A stretch of DNA of 64,000 nucleotides from Bacteroides mediterraneensis (lineage in GTDB: Bacteria; Bacteroidota; Bacteroidia; Bacteroidales; Bacteroidaceae), in contig NZ_JACJKA010000017.1 in the NCBI RefSeq assembly GCF_016900355.1, positions 1-64,000 of the forward strand, in the 5' to 3' direction. A program made the translations under genes and the position numbers. Under the pieces are notes generated by a model. The model searched no databases, was not told the origin of the DNA, and saw nothing but the letters and a program-made list of their open reading frames with translations. Shown in pieces: positions 37,960 to 45,814 of the stretch. The stretch's first letter is position 1; the number at the start of each line of letters is the position of its first letter.

Positions 37960-37967
37960 CAAACTTA
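37960..37967 (-). promoter_or_regulatory. Putative -7 element of the DUF2461 gene
   Basis: TAAGTTTG on the minus strand matches TAnnTTTG. The -33 region is not convincing. It overlaps the alternative upstream start codon and so supports the shorter protein. Confidence 0.4.
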
Positions 37968-38012
37968 CGAAATTAATTCCTATCCGTCGAATAAAACAGG
38001 CGTTTTTTTACC

Positions 38013-38798
38013 TCATTTCAACAGATTCAGCAGGAAATCGTGTACTTTTCCATTCGAAGCTACCACTTCCCGACCTGAATAATACGAATCACCACCTGAA
38101 AAGTCCGTCACCCGACCTCCTGCATTCTGTACCAGCAGGATACCGGCCGCCACATCCCACGGACAGGTAAAAGCTTCGGCACGAGCCTCAAAACGTCCGT
38201 CGGCCACGTAACACATTTCCGCAGCTGCCGCACCTACCACCCGAATGCCTGCCACATTGCCGTAACATCCTTCAATCAGACGGTTAAATACCGGTTTATA
38301 GGCTTCCGCATCATACGGCAACCCGAAAGCCATAAACGCATCATCGGGTGAAGTTACCCCCGAGACCCGTATCTGTCGGTCGTTACAGAAAGAAGGGGCT
38401 CCTTTGTAGGTCCAGAAACATTCATCACGACAGATTTCATACACCACGCCCAACAGAATTTCTTCACGGTTGCGAAGAGCAATGCTGATGCAATAAGGTG
38501 CATGATTATGAATAAAATTGGTAGTTCCATCCAACGGATCCACTACCCAACAGTATTCCTCGTCGGTATGACTTCCACTCCCCTCTTCTGCAATAAAGCC
38601 TGCCTCAGGGAGCAACTCCCGCAGACAGGCCACTATTCTTCGTTCCGATTCTTTGTCTACATACGACACATAGTCGTGTGCGTGTTTCTTTTCAATCCGT
38701 TCCCGGCTGAATTTTGTCCGTTCTTCACGGATAAAAGCTCCCGTGTTCACGGCAAGCTCACGCACTTTCAAAGTCAGTTCGGATAAATCTCTGTTCAT
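38013..38798 (-). CDS. Inositol monophosphatase family protein
   Basis: A magnesium-dependent phosphatase of the SuhB/IMPase family, 261 residues. The metal-binding motifs are present: EEGSGS, DPLDGTTNF and WDVAAGILLVQNAGG. Family members hydrolyse inositol-1-phosphate, fructose-1,6-bisphosphate or PAP; the substrate cannot be told here. The ATG overlaps the stop of the MORN gene by 4 nt, so translation of the two is likely coupled. Confidence 0.94.
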   Translation of the reverse strand: MNRDLSELTLKVRELAVNTGAFIREERTKFSRERIEKKHAHDYVSYVDKESERRIVACLRELLPEAGFIAEEGSGSHTDEEYCWVVDPLDGTTNFIHNHAPYCISIALRNREEILLGVVYEICRDECFWTYKGAPSFCNDRQIRVSGVTSPDDAFMAFGLPYDAEAYKPVFNRLIEGCYGNVAGIRVVGAAAAEMCYVADGRFEARAEAFTCPWDVAAGILLVQNAGGRVTDFSGGDSYYSGREVVASNGKVHDFLLNLLK

Positions 38799-39916
38799 TT
38801 TTTCTCCTCCAACAAACGTCCGTACTTGAAAGTTCCTTTCCGGATGACATTTCCATTGGTATCCGTTTCGATAAAGGGGCCGTCTTTCTTGCCTTGCTTA
38901 AAGAAACCCTCAAAACGTACACCTTCCTTATCAATCAGCACACCTTTTCCATCTTCCTTACCCCGCACGAATCCACCTGTATAGACCGATCCGTCGGCCA
39001 TACGCAAGGTACCTTCTCCTTCCGCCATGTTATTCTTCCACTGGCCTTCGTATTCATCGCCATTGGCCCACTTGTACTTGCCAAAACCTGAACGCTGGTT
39101 CTTCACCCATTGTCCGTCGTACACAGCTCCATTGGCCCAAGTGAACGTACCCTGACCTTCCTGCCAGCCATTCAAAAACTGTCCCACGTACTTATCGCCA
39201 TTCGGGTAAGTATAAATACCGCGCCCCGTACGTTCGCCATTGGCATAATCACCTTCGTAGCGTTCGCCGTTCTGGAAATAATAAATGCCTTTTCCATCTT
39301 GTACATCCTCTTTCCAGTCGCCCACATACTTGTCACCGTTGGTATAATAGAAGGTACCTTTTCCGTGACGCATACCGTCCTTCCATTCACCTTCGTACTT
39401 CGACTTGTCTTCCCATACCATGGTACCCTTTCCGTTTTTCAGGTCGTTTTTCCATTCGCCTGTATAGACCGCGCCCCCTTTCCAGGTATAGGTGCCTTGT
39501 CCGTTACGCTTGTCATGATGCCATGTACCGGAATATAAATCCCCGTTGTAATAAGTCATGGTACCTTCTCCTTCCTGGAAATCAGCATACCACATTCCTT
39601 CATAACGGTTGTTGTTCATGAAATAATAGGTTCCCTTTCCGTGTTGCTGGTCTTCATACCACTGTCCCACGTATTTTTCGCCGTCGCTGAAGGTATACGT
39701 ACCTTCTCCCTGGCGTTTCCCTTTCACATACTCTCCCTCGTACACGTCACCGTTACGAAAGACAGTCCGTCCCTTTCCGTTCGGCTTGCGTCCCTTCAGT
39801 TCCCCCGAATATTCTGCTCCATCTTTAAACTGATAGTATCCCAAAGACAACTGGGCCGAAGCTGAAACTGAACCCAAAGTCAGCAAAGTAAATAGTAATA
39901 ATGTATGTTTGTTCAT
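38795..39916 (-). CDS. Exported MORN-repeat protein (14 units)
   Basis: A signal peptide (MNKHTLLLFTLLTLGSVSASA) is followed by fourteen consecutive 23-residue MORN repeats of the type NGDxYxGxWxxxxxxGxGTYxx, covering nearly the whole of the 373 residues. Such proteins form a long beta-hairpin rod that may bind lipids or cell-wall material. There is no catalytic domain. It overlaps the inositol-phosphatase gene by 4 nt, and a TATTTTTG element at 39948-39955 may start it. Its role is unknown. Confidence 0.92.
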   Translation of the reverse strand: MNKHTLLLFTLLTLGSVSASAQLSLGYYQFKDGAEYSGELKGRKPNGKGRTVFRNGDVYEGEYVKGKRQGEGTYTFSDGEKYVGQWYEDQQHGKGTYYFMNNNRYEGMWYADFQEGEGTMTYYNGDLYSGTWHHDKRNGQGTYTWKGGAVYTGEWKNDLKNGKGTMVWEDKSKYEGEWKDGMRHGKGTFYYTNGDKYVGDWKEDVQDGKGIYYFQNGERYEGDYANGERTGRGIYTYPNGDKYVGQFLNGWQEGQGTFTWANGAVYDGQWVKNQRSGFGKYKWANGDEYEGQWKNNMAEGEGTLRMADGSVYTGGFVRGKEDGKGVLIDKEGVRFEGFFKQGKKDGPFIETDTNGNVIRKGTFKYGRLLEEKK

Positions 39917-39947
39917 CCTTATTATTGGTCTGTTTTTTAAATCCGTT

Positions 39948-39955
39948 CAAAAATA
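39948..39955 (-). promoter_or_regulatory. Putative -7 element of the MORN gene
   Basis: TATTTTTG on the minus strand fits TAnnTTTG, 32 nt before the MORN start codon. A -33 element at the proper distance is not clear. Confidence 0.35.
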
Positions 39956-39985
39956 GTCTTTTTACTTTTGCCCGCACCGACAGGT

Positions 39986-41278
39986 TTATACTTTTTTACC
40001 TGCCACCACTTCTATTAAGTTTTCTTTGCAGAAATAGCGCTGAGCCAGTGAGAGTAATTCCTCCGAAGTGACTTCCCGGATGGCTGCCAGCGAAGCATCG
40101 AAGAAATCCGGTTTCAGTCCGGCCGTCTCGATAAAAATCCACGCATCCGACAGGGAGAAAGCTCCTTCGTAAGAACGGCACATATCACCCAGCATGTAGT
40201 TGCGCACCATCTCCAGTTCCTCTGCCGGTACCTTTTCCTGTTGCAGACGATCCATTTCGTGATACACCTCCTTCACCACCGACTCGATGTACTCGTTGGC
40301 CGCTTCCGTACTGACAACCAGCAGGCTCGTGCCCGGATAAGACACCAGCCCAGCCCCAATACCGTAGGTATATCCCTTCTCTTCACGGATGTTCGACATC
40401 AGCCGACTGCCGAAATAGCCACCGAACAAGGTGACCAGCACCCGCAATTTCAGATAATCCGGATGCTTCCGGTCGAGTGAGAAACCTCCCATACGAAGAG
40501 AACTCTGTAAGGCATCTTCCTTTTCCACAAAAATCCGTTTGCTCCTATCCTTTATGATAGGCCATGTACGCTCCACCTTTTTCGATGTACAGTTGCCCCA
40601 AGAGGCTTCTCCCAAATGGTGCTCTATGCACTTGATCACCTCAGGGGTAACCTTGCCCGACACATACATTGAGCAATTTTCCGAATGGTAATACCGATAA
40701 TAGAAATCCTTCAAATTTTCCACCTGAATACGTTCGTAATCCTCCAGCTCCGCATAGCGGCCCAAAGGATGCAAGGTTCCGAACAACGAACGGTTCAGCT
40801 GCTTGCGGGCCAAGACATCCACCCGTTGGTTGTTCACCAAAAACTGCTGGCGGTTGATGTCGCAGATAATCCGAAACTGTTCTTCCGGAAATACGGCTTC
40901 CTTCACCATTTCGGCAACAATCGCCAAGGTCTGGTCGAGGTATTTGGTCAGTGTGTATAACGTGACAAACCCACAATTGACCGAAGAAGAAAGGTCCAGC
41001 CACGCCCCGTAATAATCCAGTCGTTCAGCTATCTCACCCGAAGTCATCCGGACGGTTCCTTCACGCAACATACGGTTGGTAAACACCGCCTGTAAGGGCT
41101 GAAACTGGTCGAGCTGCCCGCTCCGCACCAGCAAATCAAACCGAATCACTTCTTCATTGCCCGCCGAAAGCACATACAGCGGCATACCGTTGGGCATGCG
41201 GTAGAGCTCCGGCTGCAAGATGGAGAAATGCTCCAGCTGACGAATGGCAGGAGCTACACTACGGTCAAGCTGCGTCAT
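39986..41278 (-). CDS. M16 (insulinase) family protein lacking the zinc motif
   Basis: Two M16 halves can be seen in 430 residues: an N-terminal half with LLVRSGQLDQ, and a C-terminal half with RVLVTLFGGYFGSRLMSNIREEKGYTYGIGAGL, a classic M16 segment. In active members the first half contains HxxEH. The aligned stretch here, AVFTNRMLREGT (64-75), has V, N and R in place of H, E and H, so it should not bind zinc. It may be the non-catalytic partner of an active M16 protease encoded elsewhere. The start overlaps kdsB by 4 nt. No signal peptide is visible, which suggests a cytosolic protein. Confidence 0.9.
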   Translation of the reverse strand: MTQLDRSVAPAIRQLEHFSILQPELYRMPNGMPLYVLSAGNEEVIRFDLLVRSGQLDQFQPLQAVFTNRMLREGTVRMTSGEIAERLDYYGAWLDLSSSVNCGFVTLYTLTKYLDQTLAIVAEMVKEAVFPEEQFRIICDINRQQFLVNNQRVDVLARKQLNRSLFGTLHPLGRYAELEDYERIQVENLKDFYYRYYHSENCSMYVSGKVTPEVIKCIEHHLGEASWGNCTSKKVERTWPIIKDRSKRIFVEKEDALQSSLRMGGFSLDRKHPDYLKLRVLVTLFGGYFGSRLMSNIREEKGYTYGIGAGLVSYPGTSLLVVSTEAANEYIESVVKEVYHEMDRLQQEKVPAEELEMVRNYMLGDMCRSYEGAFSLSDAWIFIETAGLKPDFFDASLAAIREVTSEELLSLAQRYFCKENLIEVVAGKKV

Positions 41279-42036
41279 AGAGCCTCCTGATGATTGCGCA
41301 GGAATTCCTCGGCACGGGCCAAATCCTGCGGAGTGTCAATACCAATGGTCTCTACCTCACTGATGCCCACCTTGATGGAATAGCCGTTCTCCAGCCAACG
41401 AAGCTGTTCCAGCGATTCAGCCAGTTCCAGCGATGACTGTGGCAGAGCAGTAATCTCTTTCAGCACCGAAGCCCGATAGGCATACAGCCCGATGTGCTTG
41501 TAATATGTATGTCCGGCCAGCCACTCCTGTTTGTCGCGGTTACGCTGATAAGGAATAATGGAACGGCTGAAATAAAGCGCGTGCATATACTTGTCGACTA
41601 CCACCTTCGGAGAATTGACATTCTCCAGCGCATCGAATCCGTCGGCTGGAGTAAAGGGCTTTACCAAAGTGGCAATCTGAGTGGCTTCGTCCTCGAAGCA
41701 CGCCTTTACGGCTTCCAGCTGTGAACGCTGGATGAAAGGCTCGTCACCCTGAATGTTCACCACCACATCGTATCCGTTGCCCACCTTATAATAGGCCTCG
41801 TAACAACGGTCCGTACCACTCTTATGGTCTACTGAGGTCATTACTACTTTTCCCCCGAAAGCCTTGACGGCCGCTTCGATGCGTTCGTCGTCCGTAGCCA
41901 CGTAAGCCTCATCCAGCACGCCAGCCACTTGTTCATAGACTCTCTGTATGACGGGTTTGCCTCCCAACAGCGCCAAGGGTTTGGCCGGGAAGCGAGTTGA
42001 TGCATATCTTGCAGGAATAATTCCAATAAATTTCAT
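41275..42036 (-). CDS. kdsB: 3-deoxy-manno-octulosonate cytidylyltransferase
   Basis: Activates Kdo with CTP for the inner core of lipopolysaccharide; cytosolic. The 253-residue protein has the nucleotide-binding start FIGIIPARYASTRFPAKPL, then VVMTSVDHKSGTDRC, VVVNIQGDEPFI and GIDTPQDLARAEEFL. It heads a minus-strand gene row and overlaps the following M16 gene by 4 nt. Confidence 0.97.
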   Translation of the reverse strand: MKFIGIIPARYASTRFPAKPLALLGGKPVIQRVYEQVAGVLDEAYVATDDERIEAAVKAFGGKVVMTSVDHKSGTDRCYEAYYKVGNGYDVVVNIQGDEPFIQRSQLEAVKACFEDEATQIATLVKPFTPADGFDALENVNSPKVVVDKYMHALYFSRSIIPYQRNRDKQEWLAGHTYYKHIGLYAYRASVLKEITALPQSSLELAESLEQLRWLENGYSIKVGISEVETIGIDTPQDLARAEEFLRNHQEAL

Positions 42037-42062
42037 GATTATTCTATTTGGGGTTTATCACG

Positions 42063-42070
42063 CAAAAATA
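42063..42070 (-). promoter_or_regulatory. Putative -7 element of kdsB
   Basis: TATTTTTG on the minus strand, 27 nt before the kdsB ATG; the -33 region is weak. The remaining divergent region to 42451 holds palindrome array B and the promoter element of the AlaX-like gene, and no further gene. Confidence 0.4.
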
Positions 42071-42270
42071 ATAAGATTTTTCTGAAACCCGAAAAGATAA
42101 TTGCCTTTCCCAGTTTCAAAAGCCCTAAACCTGTCCAATCGACCAGACAAAAATCGTTATCTTCCAGAAATCCTGCCCTACAGGTCATAAACTTCTATCC
42201 TCCAGTGCTTACCCATTGCCTTTCAAGAAGGAAAAAACATGTTGAAAAACAGCTGAAAACGAGGGTAAAA

Positions 42271-42374
42271 AAACACAAGTGCGTTTCAACCAAAACGCAA
42301 GTACGTTTGAGTCCAAACGCAAGTGCGTTTCAAGTAAAACACAAGGACGTTTTGTCTTAAACGCAAGTGCGTTT
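42271..42374. repeat. Phased palindrome array B (five units, 22-bp period)
   Basis: 16-nt units start at 42271, 42293, 42315, 42337 and 42359 with 6-nt linkers. Three units read AAACGCAAG(T)(A/G)CGTTT and two start AAACACAAG. Units 1-3 with their linkers CAACCA and GAGTCC match units 3-5 of array A (19225-19284) over 60 nt with one mismatch. It lies about 50 bp upstream of the AlaX-like gene's -7 element. Confidence 0.95.
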
Positions 42375-42423
42375 TTTCAGACCTCAAAAACGGCCAAAAA
42401 GTGACATATTTCGGCTTATTTTC

Positions 42424-42431
42424 TATCTTTG
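42424..42431 (+). promoter_or_regulatory. Putative -7 element of the AlaX-like/endonuclease operon
   Basis: TATCTTTG matches TAnnTTTG and lies 20 nt before ATG 42452. A transcript start near 42438 rules out the longer frame that opens at 42401. The -33 region is not convincing, which would fit a promoter that needs an activator. Confidence 0.5.
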
Positions 42432-42451
42432 CCCCAAAATTCAGAATGATT

Positions 42452-42913
42452 ATGGAACAAACTACTCAACTTAACGAACATCACAAGCAGGAATACCCTC
42501 CCATGCATACCTGCGAACACATTATCAACCGCACGATGGTCAATCTTTTCGGATGCGGACGGGCGGTATCGGCCCACATTGAACGGAAGAAGAGCAAACT
42601 TGATTTCGCCCTTCCACAAGCTCCTACTGAAGAAGACATCGCCCGCATTGAAACTACCGTCAACGAGGTCATCGCCCGTCATCTGCCGGTCACCACGGAA
42701 TTCACTACCCAAGAAGGCGCTGCCGGACGCTTTGACCTGAAACGCCTGCCTGAAGGGGCTTCCGACACAGTACGTGTGGTACACGTGGGTGACTATGACG
42801 AATGCCTGTGCATCGGACTGCACGTGGAAAACACCTCGGAAATCGGGACCTTCAAAATCATCAGCCACGACTACAAGGACGGCATCTTCCGGATGCGTTT
42901 CAAACTGGTTTAA
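42452..42913 (+). CDS. AlaX-like alanyl-tRNA editing domain protein
   Basis: Resembles the second additional domain of alanyl/threonyl-tRNA synthetases as a free-standing protein of about 153 residues. The zinc ligands HxxxH (HTCEH, H19 and H23) and CxxxH (CIGLH, C120 and H124) are all present, followed by VENTSEIGTFKIIS. Such proteins remove serine or glycine from mis-charged tRNA-Ala. ATG 42446 is an alternative start two codons upstream. The endonuclease gene follows after 12 nt. Palindrome array B lies upstream. Confidence 0.85.
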   Translation: MEQTTQLNEHHKQEYPPMHTCEHIINRTMVNLFGCGRAVSAHIERKKSKLDFALPQAPTEEDIARIETTVNEVIARHLPVTTEFTTQEGAAGRFDLKRLPEGASDTVRVVHVGDYDECLCIGLHVENTSEIGTFKIISHDYKDGIFRMRFKLV

Positions 42914-42925
42914 ACCGCACGTACT

Positions 42926-43849
42926 ATGGCAAAGAAAAAAAGAGGCTCTTCCACCGGCTCGTTAAAAGGCTTCATCCTCTTACTGCTGATTCTCGGCGGA
43001 GGGACATACTTCTACCAAAACCAGCAGAACCTGCCCGAAGCAAAAGGACTGGAAAAAGGAATTTCGGAGACACTGGAAAAGGCCCGGAAAGAGGTATCAC
43101 AACAAGTAACTCAGGATGAGGCTGAAGAAGCCGTTTCATCCTCATCCGCCAACCGTATCAGCAGCAAACTGGAGATTCCGGTCGTGCTAAAAAAACGGGA
43201 GGAAATCCAGTTGCAACGCACGGGCTACACGGTGTCGTACAACAATTTCTACAAGACACCCAACTGGGTGGCCTGGGAACTGACCCGCCAGGAAACGAAA
43301 GGAGACGAGGAACGGAAAAACCGCTTCGTGCCCGACCCGGACCTGCCCGAACCGCGCGTGGAGCACGCAGACTATACGCACTCCAGTTACGACCGGGGGC
43401 ACATGGCACCGGCTGCCGATATGAAGTGGAGCAAAAAGGCCATGGAAGAATCGTTTTACATGAGCAACATCTGTCCGCAGAACCAAAAACTGAACCGTGA
43501 CGACTGGGGTGACTTGGAAGAACTGTGCCGCAGCTGGGCACGGAAATACGGTACGGTGTACATTGCCTGCGGTCCGATTTACGACCAGAAACAGCCGAAG
43601 CGTATCGGAGAGCATCGGGTGGCCGTGCCCGACCGTTTCTTCAAGGTAGTACTGATTAACAACCGGAAAAATCCCATCGCCATGGGCTTTCTGTTCGACA
43701 ACAAGGCCCATCATCAGGCCCTGCAAAAATATCTGGTACCGGTCGATTCAGTAGAGAAAGTGACAGGTATGGATTTCTTCTCCAAACTACCTGACAACGT
43801 GGAAAACCGTATAGAGGCCGAACTGCCGGCACTGCCTTCAGGAAGATGA
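42926..43849 (+). CDS. DNA/RNA non-specific endonuclease (NUC1 family), membrane-anchored or exported
   Basis: An N-terminal hydrophobic helix (about 14-30) after KKKRGSS suggests a signal anchor, then a charged linker of about 60 residues. The nuclease domain begins near residue 98 and carries DRGH (156-159, catalytic H159) and the metal-binding asparagine region MSNICPQNQKLNRDDW. Family members degrade DNA and RNA without sequence specificity, usually outside the cytosol, for nutrient gain or protection. It shares a transcript with the AlaX-like gene. Confidence 0.93.
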   Translation: MAKKKRGSSTGSLKGFILLLLILGGGTYFYQNQQNLPEAKGLEKGISETLEKARKEVSQQVTQDEAEEAVSSSSANRISSKLEIPVVLKKREEIQLQRTGYTVSYNNFYKTPNWVAWELTRQETKGDEERKNRFVPDPDLPEPRVEHADYTHSSYDRGHMAPAADMKWSKKAMEESFYMSNICPQNQKLNRDDWGDLEELCRSWARKYGTVYIACGPIYDQKQPKRIGEHRVAVPDRFFKVVLINNRKNPIAMGFLFDNKAHHQALQKYLVPVDSVEKVTGMDFFSKLPDNVENRIEAELPALPSGR

Positions 43850-43854
43850 AGGCA

Positions 43855-43869
43855 GACCGGCAACCGGTC
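43855..43869. terminator. Possible short terminator between convergent genes
   Basis: GACCGG-CAA-CCGGTC forms a 6-bp stem 5 nt after the endonuclease stop. The T-rich tract behind it is weak on both strands, so the call is uncertain. Confidence 0.3.
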
Positions 43870-43876
43870 ACTCTGT

Positions 43877-44377
43877 TTATTCTTCCGCCTTGTATTCTTC
43901 AATACAAAAACGATTGACGGTGCAATGTATGGAATCCTGACTGGCACGGTAGACCACCATCTTCACGGCCATCCCGTCGTTAGCCTCCAACACATATTCA
44001 TGGGTACCGTTCGTATTCATCCGATACCACATCCCGTTCTGCCCATAAAATATCCGCAAAAGATTTTCTGATGTATAATCCCAGCTGATACGGTACAGTC
44101 CGGTTTCTCCTTTATGAAAGGAAAAAGTACAGGAGTTCTCGTCATAATCCACGTAATCCAATGAGGTGACTTCGTCTTTATAAAAGTTCAATACGGCCGC
44201 CTGCCCCAAGGTATCATATTCAAGCCGGGTATAATTTTCATCTCCGCACTGATACCGGAAAGTTTCTCCCAAATGAATCTTCGGAAGGGGCGTATAGCCG
44301 TTCACATCTTCCTTGTCACAAGAAAACAAAAAGAGTAGTGCACACAAGCACAATCCTACATATAGCAGTTTTTTCAT
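43877..44377 (-). CDS. Hypothetical small lipoprotein at the end of the efflux operon
   Basis: A type II signal peptide (MKKLLYVGLCLCALLFLFSC, lipid on cysteine 20) precedes about 146 residues rich in beta-strand pattern (ETFRYQCGDENYTRLEYDTL, GLYRISWDYTSENLLRIFYG). I do not recognise a family. It starts 15 nt after the stop of the outer-membrane channel gene on the same strand, so it is probably co-transcribed with the RND efflux genes. Confidence 0.75.
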   Translation of the reverse strand: MKKLLYVGLCLCALLFLFSCDKEDVNGYTPLPKIHLGETFRYQCGDENYTRLEYDTLGQAAVLNFYKDEVTSLDYVDYDENSCTFSFHKGETGLYRISWDYTSENLLRIFYGQNGMWYRMNTNGTHEYVLEANDGMAVKMVVYRASQDSIHCTVNRFCIEEYKAEE

Positions 44378-44392
44378 CGCGTGTTATTTTTA

Positions 44393-45772
44393 TTACTCAT
44401 CACATCCTCCCCCCAATGCATGGTAGAGGGTAATCACACTTTTAATCTCTGAGTTCCGGTCGGCCACCAGCGACAACCGTGCCATCAGCAACGACTGGCG
44501 GGCTGTCAGTACCTCCAGGTAATTTATTGTCCCGTGCTCCATCAGCAGTTCCGTATCGTGCAGGGCATCCGACAAATGACTCACCTGTTGCTGGTCGAGT
44601 TCGGTTTTCCGGCGAGCCGTCTGCCACTGGTTCAAGGCGTTATTCACCTCCGTTCCGGCATCCAACAACGTCTGCTGGAACTGAAGCAAGGCCTCTTCCT
44701 GCTGTGCCTTACTGATTTTCAGGTTGGCAATCAGTTGTCCGCGCTGAAAGAGGGGCTGTACCAAAGAACCTACAGCCTGCAGCAGCCAAGCACCCGGGTT
44801 GGTCACCAACGCTCCTCCGCTGTTGGTCCATCCGGCCGCACCGCTCAACGTCACACTGGGATAGAAGCTGGAACGTGCCTGATTGGTGGTATAGAAAGCC
44901 TGCTTGAGCGTAGCTTCCGCCTGCCTTACGTCGGGACGACCGGCCAGTAAATCCAACGGCACTCCTACCGACAGGATCTGCGGGAAATTCACCTCGCTGA
45001 GTGTGCCGCGTGCAATGTGCTGCGGAGTCCAGAAAAGCAGACTGCACAGACTGTTCTCCATCTCGGTCACCTGTTGCCGCAAGTCGAGCAAAGACGCTTC
45101 CGTATTCAAATGGGAAGCCTCCGCCTGATTCACCGTCGCACGGTCGGCCTGTCCGGCCCGCATCAGGGCATTCAGGCTACGGATGTATTCTTTCCAACTT
45201 TCCACCGTTTCTTCCGTCACAGCCACCTGCTCGTCGAGCATCAGCAAGGTGTAATAACTTTCCGCCACCGTGGCAATCAGCTGAGTCTGTACCGCCTGCC
45301 GATATGCCTCGCTCTGTTCCAATGCCGCTCGTTCTTTCCGTTTGGCATTAGTCAGCTTCCCAAAGAAATCCAGTTCCCAACTGGCAGAAGCCCCCAACGT
45401 ATACGTTTTAGTGGGTTTGCTCCCGTCGTAACTGCTCAACGCCCCTTCCGGGTCCAGCTGTGCCGATGGCAGGTAAGCCTGCTTGGCCGAAACCAGCGAA
45501 GCCCGTGCTTCCTCCACCTTCAGACGAGCCACGTTCAAATCCGTATTGGCCTCCAGAGCCCGTTCAATAAGCTGTTGCAAAGAAGCGTCGGTAAACAATT
45601 CCTGCCATTTCAAGTCTCCCAGTGAGGAGGTGGTATCCACCTCCTCCGGGAGCGTTCCAAACAGTCCGTCGGTTTGCACTTCCGGCTGCTGATATTTGGT
45701 ATAAATGCCACACCCGGTCAGCATACTGCCCAGGCAAACGAGCATTCCTAAATGACTTATATTTTTCTGCAT
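44393..45772 (-). CDS. RND efflux outer-membrane lipoprotein (TolC/OprM/NodT type)
   Basis: Outer-membrane channel of the tripartite pump. Lipobox MLTGC (cysteine 21), then the duplicated OEP alpha-barrel repeats (DLKWQELFTDASLQQLIERALEANTDLNVARLKVEEARA; RPDVRQAEATLKQAFYTTNQARSSFYPSVTLSG), 459 residues, normal length. It lies 42 nt after the pump gene. Confidence 0.94.
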   Translation of the reverse strand: MQKNISHLGMLVCLGSMLTGCGIYTKYQQPEVQTDGLFGTLPEEVDTTSSLGDLKWQELFTDASLQQLIERALEANTDLNVARLKVEEARASLVSAKQAYLPSAQLDPEGALSSYDGSKPTKTYTLGASASWELDFFGKLTNAKRKERAALEQSEAYRQAVQTQLIATVAESYYTLLMLDEQVAVTEETVESWKEYIRSLNALMRAGQADRATVNQAEASHLNTEASLLDLRQQVTEMENSLCSLLFWTPQHIARGTLSEVNFPQILSVGVPLDLLAGRPDVRQAEATLKQAFYTTNQARSSFYPSVTLSGAAGWTNSGGALVTNPGAWLLQAVGSLVQPLFQRGQLIANLKISKAQQEEALLQFQQTLLDAGTEVNNALNQWQTARRKTELDQQQVSHLSDALHDTELLMEHGTINYLEVLTARQSLLMARLSLVADRNSEIKSVITLYHALGGGCDE

Positions 45773-45814
45773 ATCAAAATCGTCTTTAGTAGATTAACTA
45801 TTTCCGCCCAAAGC

